From the NCBI RefSeq assembly GCF_008369405.1, contig NZ_VSJJ01000012.1:1-58113 (forward strand): 58,113 nt of DNA, written 5' to 3'. The notes beneath the pieces are model-generated. The model had not been told where the DNA came from. It was given only the letters and a program-made list of their open reading frames with translations, and did not search any database. Within the stretch, counting starts at the first letter, position 1. Every line of letters starts with the position of its first letter. Both the position numbers and the translations under genes were made by a program. The DNA comes from Streptococcus cristatus. GTDB taxonomy: Bacteria > Bacillota > Bacilli > Lactobacillales > Streptococcaceae. Below, piece after piece: positions 1-9,316 of this stretch.

Positions 1-74
1 CTAGTAAAGCTTAACAAATGGATTGCTTCAAAATAACATTTTAGGTCTCACATCATTGACAAAGGTACACTTTC

Positions 75-644
75 TTATTTTTTTGCAAAATATTGCTCCC
101 TAGTCAGATAATAATGCACCCGTGTCACTATGCGTCCTTCCTCATGCTTGTCCATGGCTGCGTAAGGCTCTTCGTGCGAAAAGATCATGCCTGACTTTTG
201 CATGACACGACCAGAGGCAGGATTATGGATATCATGGAGGGCTACCAACTTGTTCATCCCAATCTCCTCAAAGGCTAACTTAATCACCGCCTGATTGGCT
301 TCCGTCGTATAGCCCTGATTCCAGTATTTTTTATTGATAATATAGCCGATAGCTGCCGTTTTCAAGTCCAACCGAATCTTATGCAAGTCAATAGTTCCAA
401 TAAATGTGCCAGTCTCCTTCAGCTCGATCCCCCAGCGCCCCAAAGGATTAGCTAGGTAAAACAAGGCGATATTATTGCGGGTTTCTTCTAGATTTCTGTT
501 GGTCGCAAAGGTATAGCGAACATTCTCCTCATCCGAAGCATATTCAAACATGGCTGGTGCGTCATCCAAAGTCACCGGGCGCAAGATTAATCGTTCCGTC
601 TCAATTCTGGAATGCTGGCTCAGCTTAACATAAATATTTTCCAT
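75..644 (-). CDS. GNAT family N-acetyltransferase (RimJ/RimL-like)
   Basis: A 189-residue protein of the Acetyltransf_3 (RimJ/RimL) branch of the GNAT fold. The opening, with IETERLILRPVTLDD near residue 15, is typical of the family. The acetyl-CoA pyrophosphate-binding loop appears as WNQGYTTEA near residue 110. These enzymes transfer acetyl from acetyl-CoA to an amino group, often a protein N-terminus or a small molecule; the substrate cannot be read here. The ATG follows an AGGAGGAAGAG ribosome site. It is a single gene, divergent from ald, with no sign of damage. Confidence 0.85.
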   Translation of the reverse strand: MENIYVKLSQHSRIETERLILRPVTLDDAPAMFEYASDEENVRYTFATNRNLEETRNNIALFYLANPLGRWGIELKETGTFIGTIDLHKIRLDLKTAAIGYIINKKYWNQGYTTEANQAVIKLAFEEIGMNKLVALHDIHNPASGRVMQKSGMIFSHEEPYAAMDKHEEGRIVTRVHYYLTREQYFAKK

Positions 645-819
645 CTCTTCCTCCTGATTTTTCTTAACAGAATAGCATAATTCCCTGCCTAAAACAATCC
701 TTTTTTTCTTGCTTTTTGCGACAGTTTCCTTTAAAATGAAGACATCACAATAATTGACCTAGGTTCCTTTGTAGTCCTGTATTCGGAGAGCCTAGCGTTA
801 GAAAAAGGAGTAAAGCTCT

Positions 820-1932
820 ATGTTAATCGGAATTCCAAGAGAAATTAAAAATAATGAAAATCGCGTTGCCCTAACGCCAGCTGGTGTGCACAGTCTTGTA
901 GGAAAAGGTCATCAGGTTCTGATCGAAACAAATGCTGGACTTGGATCTGGCTTTGCAGATGCAGACTATGAAAAGCAAGGTGCAAAAATCGTTGCCACTG
1001 CTGCTGAAGCTTGGGCAGCTGAGTTGGTTGTTAAGGTTAAAGAACCGCTGGAAACTGAATACCAGTACTTACGTGACGACCTCCTACTCTTCACTTACCT
1101 GCACATGGCCGCTGCTCCCGAATTAGCCCAAGCTATGGTAACTGCTAAAACTGCCGGGGTGGCCTACGAGACTGTACGTGACGGCCAAGGACAACTACCA
1201 CTATTAGTACCTATGAGTGAGGTTGCTGGTCGTATGGCGGTTCAAATCGGAGCTCATTTCCTAACCAAGCAAACAGGTGGTTCTGGTGTTCTCCTTGGTG
1301 GTGTACCAGGTGTGCCAAAAGGTAAAGTCACCATCATCGGAGGCGGTGTTGTAGGAACTCATGCAGCCCGTATCGCTCTGGGACTAGGCGCTCAAGTTAC
1401 GATTCTCGATATTAGCGCCAAACGTCTATCCGTGCTAGAAGAAGTCTTTGGTAACCAAATCCAAACCCTCATGTCCAATCCATTTAACATTGAGGCAAGC
1501 GTCCGTGAAGCAGATGTCGTGATTGGAGCCGTGCTTATTCCTGGTGCTAAGGCACCAAAACTGGTGACTGACGATATGGTTAAGCAAATGCGCCCCGGCT
1601 CTGTTATTGTTGACGTGGCCGTTGACCAAGGTGGCGTTATCGAGACTGCTGACCGCGTGACCACCCATGATGAGCCAGTTTATGAGAAACACGGTGTCCT
1701 CCACTATGCGGTAGCCAATATCCCTGGTGCCGTAGCTCGCACTTCTACTATTGCTCTGACCAATGTCACCCTTCCTTATATCGAAGCGTTGGCTGGCAAA
1801 GGCTTCAGACAAGCTATTGCAGACGACGCTGGATTACGTGAAGGTGTCACAACCTATCATGGCCATATCACTAGCCAACCTGTTGCAGAAGGCTTGAACC
1901 TCGATTACACTTCTATTGACGAACTTGTCTAA
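820..1932 (+). CDS. ald: Alanine dehydrogenase
   Basis: A 370-residue NAD-dependent alanine dehydrogenase, which interconverts L-alanine with pyruvate plus ammonia. The N-terminal substrate domain holds the expected Arg15 (NRVALTP), Lys74 (VKVKEP) and His95 (YLHMAAAP). The Rossmann NAD site is [13 protein letters not shown] near residues 174-186. The length is standard. The start has an AAAAAGGAG ribosome site. The gene is monocistronic and ends in a strong terminator. It may link alanine use to pyruvate metabolism; not all streptococci carry it. Confidence 0.96.
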   Translation: MLIGIPREIKNNENRVALTPAGVHSLVGKGHQVLIETNAGLGSGFADADYEKQGAKIVATAAEAWAAELVVKVKEPLETEYQYLRDDLLLFTYLHMAAAPELAQAMVTAKTAGVAYETVRDGQGQLPLLVPMSEVAGRMAVQIGAHFLTKQTGGSGVLLGGVPGVPKGKVTIIGGGVVGTHAARIALGLGAQVTILDISAKRLSVLEEVFGNQIQTLMSNPFNIEASVREADVVIGAVLIPGAKAPKLVTDDMVKQMRPGSVIVDVAVDQGGVIETADRVTTHDEPVYEKHGVLHYAVANIPGAVARTSTIALTNVTLPYIEALAGKGFRQAIADDAGLREGVTTYHGHITSQPVAEGLNLDYTSIDELV

Positions 1933-1952
1933 TCATTTTTCTCTTATATACA

Positions 1953-1984
1953 AAACCCGAAAGAACTTCTACTCTTTCGGGTTT
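1953..1984 (+). terminator. Rho-independent terminator of ald
   Basis: AAACCCGAAAG (1953-1963) pairs with CTTTCGGGTTT (1974-1984), a perfect 11-bp stem with a 10-nt loop, 20 nt after the ald stop codon. The 3' arm ends in a short T-rich tail. Confidence 0.85.
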
Positions 1985-2119
1985 CATTTGTCTTAAATTT
2001 AAACTTAGTATCACACTGCCATCCATTTAGGCAAGATCAACATTGCTCCAAATCTTTAAATTATCAAGTATGTTACTATTTATAGACATTTTACAAGAAG
2101 TATCTAATGCCAGTGATTC

Positions 2120-2680
2120 CTATTCCTGACTAGGCTCTTCTTTCTGGTACAAATTCATCCCGACCTCAGTATCCTCGACCAGAATATCATCAGTCTGCCC
2201 CAACAACAGCAAAGCGATGTAAAAGTCACCAACACAGCCTGCTGCATGAAGACTAGCTAAAGGCATGTAGAGAGTTGAACTGAGCAAGCCCAGCATGGCC
2301 AACAAGGTCAGAAGCAAGCTAATCAAAACAAAGGGAGCCAAACCAATGACCAAGAAGTCCTTACGATGGTAGAAGGTTCCTGGACTAGTCGCATAGGCCA
2401 TCCCATTTTTAAAACCAAACTTAACCTTGGCTTTCCCTTTACCAAAAAACTTGAAGAAGAAAGCGTGGATGTACTCATGGATGATGACAAGTATAAAGGT
2501 AAAAATTAACAAGTAGGCCAGATCTAGACCCGAAAAATCATAATGATCGGCTCGGAAGATTAGCTGGGTCAATTTTGCAAAAAGCATGGAGAAAGGAAAA
2601 ATCAGCAAGAGCCCCGCTACATTTAGACCGATTACATATTTCTTTTCTTCCATAAAGTTGATTTTTTTGATTAATTTCAT
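2120..2680 (-). CDS. DUF3267-type membrane zincin protein
   Basis: A predicted integral membrane protein of about 186 residues with HEYIH (an HExxH zinc motif) near residues 68-72, inside a hydrophobic stretch, which fits the DUF3267 putative zinc-metalloprotease family. Further hydrophobic segments lie near residues 18-40, 55-67, 110-130 and 135-155. I start it at the ATG at 2680 because an AAAAGGAG site lies 5-6 nt upstream; an in-frame TTG at 2704 would place that site inside the gene. It follows the DUF3169 gene closely, so the two are probably cotranscribed. The proteolytic substrate is unknown. Confidence 0.75.
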   Translation of the reverse strand: MKLIKKINFMEEKKYVIGLNVAGLLLIFPFSMLFAKLTQLIFRADHYDFSGLDLAYLLIFTFILVIIHEYIHAFFFKFFGKGKAKVKFGFKNGMAYATSPGTFYHRKDFLVIGLAPFVLISLLLTLLAMLGLLSSTLYMPLASLHAAGCVGDFYIALLLLGQTDDILVEDTEVGMNLYQKEEPSQE

Positions 2681-2709
2681 GATGAACTCCTTTTGGGCTG
2701 ACAAACAGC

Positions 2710-3453
2710 TTATTTGAAATATCTTTTAACTGCTTGATAAGACTCCGCATTGATATAGACAAAAATAATGGTTAAGACAATCATACCAGAAGCGACCTGC
2801 ATTGGTGTCCCAACTCCAAGAATAAAGAGCAAGACATAAAGGCCTGGAATGAGGCGCTGATTGAGATTGAAGAGGGTTAAAAAGCTTTGTTCATAATGAG
2901 CCTGCAACTCCCCTTCATCATAAGACAGAGCATAGTCCTTCATCTCCTCAATGGTTGGCATAGCAGATAATTTATATTGACGAACCTTCTGAGTGGTTTT
3001 CAATACAAGAATTTGACCTAAAATCAAAGCAAGAAACAGTGCAATATCATAAAATGGAATGTCAATCGTCATGTCTGACCCTAGTAGCGGACCTAGGTAG
3101 CTCACTCCTACAAAGAGGGTGAATAGAGTCAGAGCATACGAGATATTATATAAAATCGTCGCATATTCTAGGGTTTTAAAAGTTTGACGATAGAGCTCAT
3201 AGCTTCTGTCATCATCTTCTTCTATCTGGTAAGCCCCGTGCACTTTATGCGTCTGATAGAGCAAGAAAAAGGTTACGGGATAGAGAATAAACAAACTCGC
3301 TCGACCAATGTTCTTCAGCAGTTCAACATTTAAGAAGGTCGGCCAAGAGAAATACTCAAAATGAGCCATTATAAAACTGACTACTCCTCCTCCTAATATA
3401 GCAGCAAGAATGAAGATGCCGATATTTCTCAATATTCTTTTCTTTGTTGACAT
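2710..3453 (-). CDS. DUF3169 family membrane protein
   Basis: A 247-residue protein with about six hydrophobic segments (near residues 11-30, 48-66, 97-120, 135-150, 200-216 and 220-236), resembling the DUF3169 family. Such genes often lie next to a small Cro/CI-type regulator gene, as here. The gene sits between pspC-like and zincin genes with 15-30 nt gaps, so it is likely part of one operon from about 4528 to 2120. Biochemical function is unknown; a role in the envelope is inferred only from location and topology. Confidence 0.7.
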   Translation of the reverse strand: MSTKKRILRNIGIFILAAILGGGVVSFIMAHFEYFSWPTFLNVELLKNIGRASLFILYPVTFFLLYQTHKVHGAYQIEEDDDRSYELYRQTFKTLEYATILYNISYALTLFTLFVGVSYLGPLLGSDMTIDIPFYDIALFLALILGQILVLKTTQKVRQYKLSAMPTIEEMKDYALSYDEGELQAHYEQSFLTLFNLNQRLIPGLYVLLFILGVGTPMQVASGMIVLTIIFVYINAESYQAVKRYFK

Positions 3454-3468
3454 TGTTTTCTCCTATTC

Positions 3469-3822
3469 TTAAATAAGCGCAGTCAGCCAAGCCATGACTT
3501 GACTAATAAAATCAGAGGCAATCTCCAGTATTTCACGGCCAAATAAAGGTAAAATAATCAGCACTGTCATCAGAAAAATAAAGTGATTTCTGACTTTTTT
3601 GCTCATTTTATTCCACAAATAATCCTTTTGGAACCATCCTGCCAGATAGGCATAGCCCAAGGCTACAAAAATCCCTAGCTCAGTTGATGTTAGCACTACA
3701 ACTGCGAAAAGCAGACGAATATAAGCTACTTTTATCCCAAAATAATCTGCCAAACCTGCGCAAACACCAGCAATTTTTGCTTGTTCTTCGTTAACTTTAA
3801 AGTTTTCCATAAATTCTTGCAT
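3469..3822 (-). CDS. PspC domain protein
   Basis: A 117-residue protein with an N-terminal PspC domain (IAGVCAGLADYFGI followed by IRLLFAVVVL). It has one membrane segment in the PspC domain and another near the C-terminus. PspC proteins are linked to membrane-stress responses in other bacteria; in streptococci their role is poorly defined. The ATG at 3822 follows AACAAGGAGAAAAACA and is preferred over the longer in-frame reading from 3852, which adds a basic stretch with no ribosome site of its own. Confidence 0.82.
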   Translation of the reverse strand: MQEFMENFKVNEEQAKIAGVCAGLADYFGIKVAYIRLLFAVVVLTSTELGIFVALGYAYLAGWFQKDYLWNKMSKKVRNHFIFLMTVLIILPLFGREILEIASDFISQVMAWLTALI

Positions 3823-3989
3823 TGTTTTTCTCCTTGTTTTACTTTCTCTCACTTACGGAAAGCACTAATATACTTACACAGCTTATCAGGATCAGCTCAA
3901 GTACTACCGTGATACAGAACTTGCTTACTAGTCTTCAAGACAAGATGGCTAGCATAAACTATCTACAGTAACTGATTTTTCCTGACTAC

Positions 3990-4196
3990 CTACTCTTCCT
4001 CCACTAGGCGAAAGACATTTTCGACACTTTCGTTGAAAATCTGAGCAATTTTGAGAGCAATGACCACGGAGGGCGTGTATTCATCCCGCTCCAGCAAGCT
4101 AATCGTTTGCCGCGACACGCCGGCTTTCTTGGCTAAGTCAGTTTGATTCAGCCCATCTCTAGCCCTCAGCTCTTTCAGTCGATTTTTCAGCTTCAT
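3990..4196 (-). CDS. Small Cro/CI-type transcriptional regulator
   Basis: A 68-residue protein that is essentially one HTH_3 domain: LNQTDLAKKAGVSRQTISLLER forms the helix-turn-helix, with TPSVVIALKIAQIF following. This is the compact type usually paired with DUF3169 and other membrane proteins. It is the second gene behind a promoter whose -35 box lies in a 22-bp palindrome (4588-4609). Autoregulation is the simplest inference. Confidence 0.88.
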   Translation of the reverse strand: MKLKNRLKELRARDGLNQTDLAKKAGVSRQTISLLERDEYTPSVVIALKIAQIFNESVENVFRLVEEE

Positions 4197-4207
4197 GACA
4201 ACACCTC

Positions 4208-4528
4208 TCAGTCTTCTTTCAGTTCAACAGACTTGATATCGTCAATGCGCATGAGCTTGATTCTTGTTTGACCCTTTTTATTAGTATTCCTCAGCTTAAC
4301 CCAATCCTCATCAGCATCAACTACTTCCCAGTCTTTTGTCCCTAAAACTTCACCGATGATGATCGGTTTTTTCCCAATCATTTCTTTAAAAAAACGTGAC
4401 ATTTCTCCACTCCTTTCTTTATTTCTCTCTAAACGTTTCAACTTCCTTTTCAGATTGTTCAATTCACTGGATGACATCAGCCACAAACCAGAAAATATCG
4501 GAAGTAGACACCAAAACAGTATCTCCAT
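4208..4528 (-). CDS. Small membrane-anchored hypothetical protein
   Basis: A 106-residue protein with one N-terminal hydrophobic segment (ILFWCLLPIFSGLWLM), then a basic coiled stretch (residues 25-42) and a soluble domain of about 60 residues. I do not recognise the family. It is the first gene of the operon that includes the HTH regulator, whose start lies 11 nt beyond this stop. It could be a sensor or partner for that regulator; this is a guess from position. Confidence 0.65.
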   Translation of the reverse strand: MEILFWCLLPIFSGLWLMSSSELNNLKRKLKRLERNKERSGEMSRFFKEMIGKKPIIIGEVLGTKDWEVVDADEDWVKLRNTNKKGQTRIKLMRIDDIKSVELKED

Positions 4529-4566
4529 TAGTCCCTCCTTTTATCTTTTCTTCTTAACTTAAATAC

Positions 4567-4609
4567 ATTGTAACAGATTCTTTTCTTTTTGACAAGTATA
4601 TTTGTCAAA
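4567..4609 (-). promoter_or_regulatory. Promoter with overlapping palindromic operator
   Basis: On the minus strand, TTGTCA (4590-4595) and TACAAT (4567-4572) are separated by exactly 17 nt. A 22-bp near-perfect inverted repeat, with arms reading TTTGACAA and TTGTCAAA (4588-4609), covers the -35 box. A repressor bound there would block RNA polymerase. The Cro/CI-type regulator encoded at 3990-4196 is the likely ligand. Confidence 0.72.
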
Positions 4610-4799
4610 AAAATAAAGATTTTTGTCAGAAAGACTTGAATCCTTTACAAATGTTTGAGAAAGATACCATGAAGGCTGTGCAGTTGGTAAATCCGAAATA
4701 ACTTTTTGAAGGCATAAAAAAAGCCCCATATGAAACCAATGAAAAGCATCATTAGAAAGATTCATATGGAACGATATTATTTGATAGAAAGGAACTTGC

Positions 4800-5813
4800 T
4801 TATTTCTCCTTGTATAACTCAAGGAAATCCTGATAAGACTTTAAGAGATGCTCTTGGTCATCAGATGAATAAGAACGATCTAGTTTGACGTTTGTATAGA
4901 GATCGGTTTCTCCTTCAGACGCTAGAAGTCTGATACTGGTTTCATAAGAATCTTCTCCAGTTACAACTAAACTCCAGCCGCTAGCAAGTTTTTCCTCTAT
5001 ATTTGGAAATTGCTGGCTTAGCTTCAACTTTTTGATCTGGAGATTTTCTTCCCCCTGAATGAGGGTAAAGTTATGCGGACTATTGAGTAAAACCAAGCCG
5101 TACTTCTCTAGTTTGTCATCCAGATTACTAGCACCATAGACAGGATACTTATCACGGATACTCAGGGGCTTAAAATAATCTTTTAGATAAAAAGTCTGCC
5201 CGTTTTCAACATTCGTATAGAGAGTATAGATAGGCTCCTCCTCATGAGCGTTCGAGTAATCTTTTTCATCCTTACCGCCTGGTAGATAGACTTCAAAAGC
5301 AAAATAATATTGCCCATCCTGAGGATCTTGATAGAGCTGATGGCTAACTTTCCCTGGTATAGATTGGCTATGCAGGCTTTGAGCCAATTGGACTAAATCG
5401 TAATCTTTATACAACTCTTCAACTTGATTAAACAACTTAATTTTTACATGGTTCTTATGTTTATTGTCCTTACTAAAGGCCTGATAGCTATCGAAGTGAA
5501 AGGATTGATCTGAGTAATTCATTTCTTGCTGTAAGATATACTTATCAGACAAGATAGAAGAATTAGGATTTTTCACCATATAGATCTTGTCTTCAAGTTT
5601 TTCTATCTGGACTGCCTCATCTTTCGCTCTTGTAGCTTTCTCTTCTTGGGATCTTTTAGACTGTCTTTGCTCAGACTGAATGGTCGTTTTTTCCCTCTCA
5701 AAAACATAAAAAGCCAAAAATAAACCAAGTGTAAAAGCCAAGGTATAGCCAGCAACATTCAAAAAGATTTTATTTTGAAAGCATTTTTTTATATTTATCA
5801 CTATCTTCTGCAC
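4800..5813 (-). CDS. Membrane-anchored extracytoplasmic protein of unknown function
   Basis: A 337-residue protein with one N-terminal membrane segment (residues about 19-38) and a long hydrophilic region likely outside the cell; residues 40-70 are charged and helical. I recognise no domain. The start is GTG at 5813, directly abutting the TAG stop of the upstream gene, with GGAGGAAAAG just before it, so translation is probably coupled. It is the second gene of the leftward arm of a divergent pair of operons that all encode unknown anchored proteins. Confidence 0.7.
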   Translation of the reverse strand: MQKIVINIKKCFQNKIFLNVAGYTLAFTLGLFLAFYVFEREKTTIQSEQRQSKRSQEEKATRAKDEAVQIEKLEDKIYMVKNPNSSILSDKYILQQEMNYSDQSFHFDSYQAFSKDNKHKNHVKIKLFNQVEELYKDYDLVQLAQSLHSQSIPGKVSHQLYQDPQDGQYYFAFEVYLPGGKDEKDYSNAHEEEPIYTLYTNVENGQTFYLKDYFKPLSIRDKYPVYGASNLDDKLEKYGLVLLNSPHNFTLIQGEENLQIKKLKLSQQFPNIEEKLASGWSLVVTGEDSYETSIRLLASEGETDLYTNVKLDRSYSSDDQEHLLKSYQDFLELYKEK

Positions 5814-7439
5814 CTACTTTTCCTCCGGAACTTTTACTTGACGAAGCTGCCCATCGATAAGAACATATATAATCCGACCAGACTTGATCATTTCATCGTG
5901 ATTCAAGCTAGGCACATCATTTGTCTCAAACTGTAATGAATCAAGAAGTTGATGGCCGTTTTGTACTAATATTTTGGTCTTCCCTACTGCAAGATTGCTG
6001 TTAGTCCCAGTCTGATTCACTGTCATTTGCCCTTCTTCAAGACTAAATATAGAGAATATTTTGTACAAGATTCCTTGATCCACAATTCCCTTAACGATAT
6101 TCATATCGGATTCATGTACATTGTTGTTTGCTTTATATTGAAGCCAGGTGATATAGCGTGTCTCTCTGGGTTTACTAATTTTAGAATCCTCAATCATCCT
6201 ACTGTAATCACTTACAGATTTTGTACCTAATTTATAAGACATGGCTGTGTCGATGCTGACTTGAGCAAACTGTACATTCCATGTATAGGAATAATTGGAC
6301 TCCATCAAACTTAGCATACCTATATGGTCTTCTAGGTTGAAATTCTGGAGATAAACAGGTCCTTTTTTAAAATCAACGGTGACTATTTCCCCAGTATTGA
6401 TATCAAAACCGATAGGAATCATTCCTTCTACCGCATTAAGCTTACCTTCTTCTTTTACCCTCTCCATGAAGAAATCATATGAAAGGGGAGTCGATAAATC
6501 TTTTGTCTGTTTTAAAGCTCGGTCTGCCTCATAATCTTGTTTCTGTTGAGCAGACCAAAAGGGAGCTTCACCTGGATAATTGAAAAGATTAGCAAAATTT
6601 GAAACTTGTTGAGTTAGATCTTCTTTATATTGAAACTGTGGATAGATCGTAAAACTACCTTTTTTAGCCATTTCAAAAACATGAGGATATTCTTGGTAGA
6701 GATTGATGAGTTCTCCACCCTGATATGGTCGCATTGTGATGGTATCATTACTAGCAATAACGAAGCTCAGGTTCTTCAAGCGCTCTGCAAAGACAGGATT
6801 GGCTCTGACAGCCGATAATTCTCTATTAGTCCTGCTAGTAATCTTTTCCTCAGATGAAGAGCCTATAAGGCGAGTAATGCGACTTTCTAAGGTCCGTAGA
6901 TCAATGATCAGTGAGAAAGTTCTCGCATCCCCATTGATTTCTTCCAGTCCTATTTCTATATAAGGAGACTTGGTTGGTGAGTCAAAGGCATCTATTTTCG
7001 CTGTACTGATGATCTTATATTTCTTCTTTTCTTTAAGGAGGATATCTCTTACATCAATCTTCCTCAGTGACTGAATTCCCTCATCTTCTTTATAAATATC
7101 AATTTGATAAAAATACTCAGACTTTTCTTTATCATAAAATGCTTGCCCTTCAGAAGGATCCTGAGTTTTGGGAATGCGATAATTCTGAGCAATAATGTAG
7201 CCTTCCTTCTGCTGGACATCACCAAACATATCAATAGCCAAAGCAACATTTCCGATTTTTTGAAAATCTCTTACTTGCCCATAGGCGATTTGATATTTGG
7301 ACTCGGTCAGTCTAACATCTTCCTCGTTCCTGGCTGTAAGATGAGGGACGAGAGATTGATAGTAGACCTGATAAGTTACTAGAGCGAATAGAAAGAAACT
7401 CGATATTTTCAGGATTTTTTTGAGACGTGTTTGATTCAT
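5814..7439 (-). CDS. Large membrane-anchored extracytoplasmic protein of unknown function
   Basis: A 541-residue protein with a single N-terminal membrane segment (residues about 11-29, ISSFFLFALVTYQVYY) and about 500 residues predicted outside. No catalytic motif is obvious and I do not recognise the family. The gene is the first of a leftward two-gene operon and abuts the next gene with no gap. It is transcribed away from three rightward genes of similar character at 7556-9784. Confidence 0.7.
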   Translation of the reverse strand: MNQTRLKKILKISSFFLFALVTYQVYYQSLVPHLTARNEEDVRLTESKYQIAYGQVRDFQKIGNVALAIDMFGDVQQKEGYIIAQNYRIPKTQDPSEGQAFYDKEKSEYFYQIDIYKEDEGIQSLRKIDVRDILLKEKKKYKIISTAKIDAFDSPTKSPYIEIGLEEINGDARTFSLIIDLRTLESRITRLIGSSSEEKITSRTNRELSAVRANPVFAERLKNLSFVIASNDTITMRPYQGGELINLYQEYPHVFEMAKKGSFTIYPQFQYKEDLTQQVSNFANLFNYPGEAPFWSAQQKQDYEADRALKQTKDLSTPLSYDFFMERVKEEGKLNAVEGMIPIGFDINTGEIVTVDFKKGPVYLQNFNLEDHIGMLSLMESNYSYTWNVQFAQVSIDTAMSYKLGTKSVSDYSRMIEDSKISKPRETRYITWLQYKANNNVHESDMNIVKGIVDQGILYKIFSIFSLEEGQMTVNQTGTNSNLAVGKTKILVQNGHQLLDSLQFETNDVPSLNHDEMIKSGRIIYVLIDGQLRQVKVPEEK

Positions 7440-7555
7440 ATTTTTCCCTTATAAAACTATAATAATACCATTTTATCATACTTTTCTTGTGCTTATGGCA
7501 GGAAGTTTACAAAAAATGTTATAATAGTCCATAATCTATCTAAAAGGAGAATAGG

Positions 7556-8527
7556 ATGAAGAAGCTAGAGAATTTCTCTTGGCAGATGTGGCAGATTTAT
7601 GCTTTAGCCGTACTAGTCATTTTTGCGGTCGCTGGTACTTGCTCTTTCTTTTTCACAAAAGAAGCTGCTTATGTGGCAAAAGAACAAAATTATGTCTATA
7701 AAGGAAAGAATCAGCGTTTAACAAATTATACAACAATTGGTGAGACCGAACCAGAATTCCCTATGATTGCTCTTTCTTTTAAAGAGAGTGACGGGTGGAG
7801 TTACTATGATTTCGCTGTCGGACGGAAATTTTTAGCATTTCAGGATTCCAAGCAGTATGTAGGTAGACTGAAAGCAAAGGACAAAGAAGAATACTTCCGA
7901 ATTCGTTATTATAAACTGGGTCAGGAGCAAGGAGATGGCCAAACGATTGATGTCTTGAAACTCGTTCAAGAAATGGGCTATGTCACCATAGAAGGCGAGA
8001 TGGACAATCTTATGTATTCTGATGGAAAAGATGAATATGTAAAAATCCAGATAAAAGACGATGTTGAAATCTATGTAAACCTAACCACTAAAAAAGCTAC
8101 AAAAAAACAGCCCAAAGAGGCGATTCGTTTCGGATATGGAAGGCTCTATCGAGTACTTTCAAGTCCATCATTTATTACAGAGGCATATAAGGATGATAGA
8201 AAAAATGTATCCATCTATTGGCCCACTTTGTTTAGTTACAAAAAGAACGATTACCAATCACGTTTAACGGATAGTGATAGTAAACCAGAGGATAGCCTGA
8301 CACTTTCAATATTGAAAAAATACGGCTTTATAGTAGTTTTAAAAGAAAACATGACTCTCAACGATAGCATCACCCTAACAAAAATGTTTTTCCCCGATGC
8401 CGACTCTTTTTACTGGAGCATTAACGAGAAGTATACAAAGAGTGGCAAAGAAGAAATGATCCGTACGGAAGAGGAGTTCAAGCAAGTCATTAAGGAGGAA
8501 GCCATTGAAAAAGAATTTAAAGATTGA
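7556..8527 (+). CDS. Membrane-anchored extracytoplasmic protein of unknown function
   Basis: A 323-residue protein with one N-terminal membrane segment (residues about 13-33) and a hydrophilic remainder rich in Lys, Asp and aromatic residues. I recognise no domain. AAAGGAG lies 6-7 nt before the ATG, and an extended -10 (TGTTATAAT) lies about 25 nt upstream of that. It is the first gene of a rightward three-gene operon; the next gene overlaps its end by 23 nt. Confidence 0.72.
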   Translation: MKKLENFSWQMWQIYALAVLVIFAVAGTCSFFFTKEAAYVAKEQNYVYKGKNQRLTNYTTIGETEPEFPMIALSFKESDGWSYYDFAVGRKFLAFQDSKQYVGRLKAKDKEEYFRIRYYKLGQEQGDGQTIDVLKLVQEMGYVTIEGEMDNLMYSDGKDEYVKIQIKDDVEIYVNLTTKKATKKQPKEAIRFGYGRLYRVLSSPSFITEAYKDDRKNVSIYWPTLFSYKKNDYQSRLTDSDSKPEDSLTLSILKKYGFIVVLKENMTLNDSITLTKMFFPDADSFYWSINEKYTKSGKEEMIRTEEEFKQVIKEEAIEKEFKD

Positions 8528-9314
8528 TACGGACAAGATAAAAAGTTTCATGGTACTTATATGTTTTCTAGTGGTCTCAGCTTTATTCTGCTATCGGAAT
8601 CTAGAAGCTAATCTCAAAGGCTTTTACACCAATCGTAATTTTTGGGGAGAGATTAAGATAACTGGCTTTTCCTGGGCTGAAAAAATTTGGGGCATAGATG
8701 TCAATTATAGCTATACTGAAAAAATTAAGGAAAAAACCATCTCTGTTCCTGTAAAAAAATCGGTCCGCTTCAAACAATTAGTCATGCCTTATTTCGACAA
8801 GATGGATGTAGACGAGTGGAAGGGCCCTATGTTTGAGTTGGGAACGACTTATGATGAATCTATGAGAGTATATGCGCCAATTCTTGAAAAAGCTTTAGAA
8901 ATTAACCCTGAGCGAACTAAATTAGAACAATCTTTGACGATAAAATTAAATCAGGCTTCACATCTAAAAGGAGGAACTGTTAAGCTGAGAAGCACTCTGT
9001 CTGACCAAAATTGGTTTCTTAGAGGTAAGCTCTGGTATAGCGATCGTATGGGAGATGCCGTTAGGAATAACCATTCTATTCTTGAAGAATTGTACGATTT
9101 GCCTTTAAATGATGCTTTATCACATAGCGCGGTTTATGTTCAAATTATCTTGCCAGAAGAAAGATACACGGAACATTTTTATCTAAGAGACCAAATCCAG
9201 CAGTTGCTAGAACAATTAAGCTTACCAGATGGAACCTATGTATTGGGAACGGTTGATGAGGAAATTGATCATTATGTTGAGGTTGAGCATGGAAAAATTA
9301 TAGAAGGGAGATAG
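8505..9314 (+). CDS. Membrane-anchored protein of unknown function
   Basis: A 269-residue protein with one N-terminal membrane segment (residues about 13-28) and an extracytoplasmic region. The start is a TTG at 8505, inside the upstream gene, with TAAGGAGGA at 8491-8499 at good spacing. The overlap suggests translational coupling. I recognise no family. Confidence 0.7.
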   Translation: MKKNLKIDTDKIKSFMVLICFLVVSALFCYRNLEANLKGFYTNRNFWGEIKITGFSWAEKIWGIDVNYSYTEKIKEKTISVPVKKSVRFKQLVMPYFDKMDVDEWKGPMFELGTTYDESMRVYAPILEKALEINPERTKLEQSLTIKLNQASHLKGGTVKLRSTLSDQNWFLRGKLWYSDRMGDAVRNNHSILEELYDLPLNDALSHSAVYVQIILPEERYTEHFYLRDQIQQLLEQLSLPDGTYVLGTVDEEIDHYVEVEHGKIIEGR

Positions 9315-9316
9315 AC

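Noticed and set aside
1392..1812. Leftward frames antisense to ald
   Set aside because: They lie wholly inside an intact conserved gene and arise from its codon composition.
4559..4822. 87-codon leftward frame upstream of the small regulator operon
   Set aside because: It overlaps the end of the 4800-5813 gene and covers the promoter and operator at 4567-4609. It has no ribosome site and no protein-like pattern.
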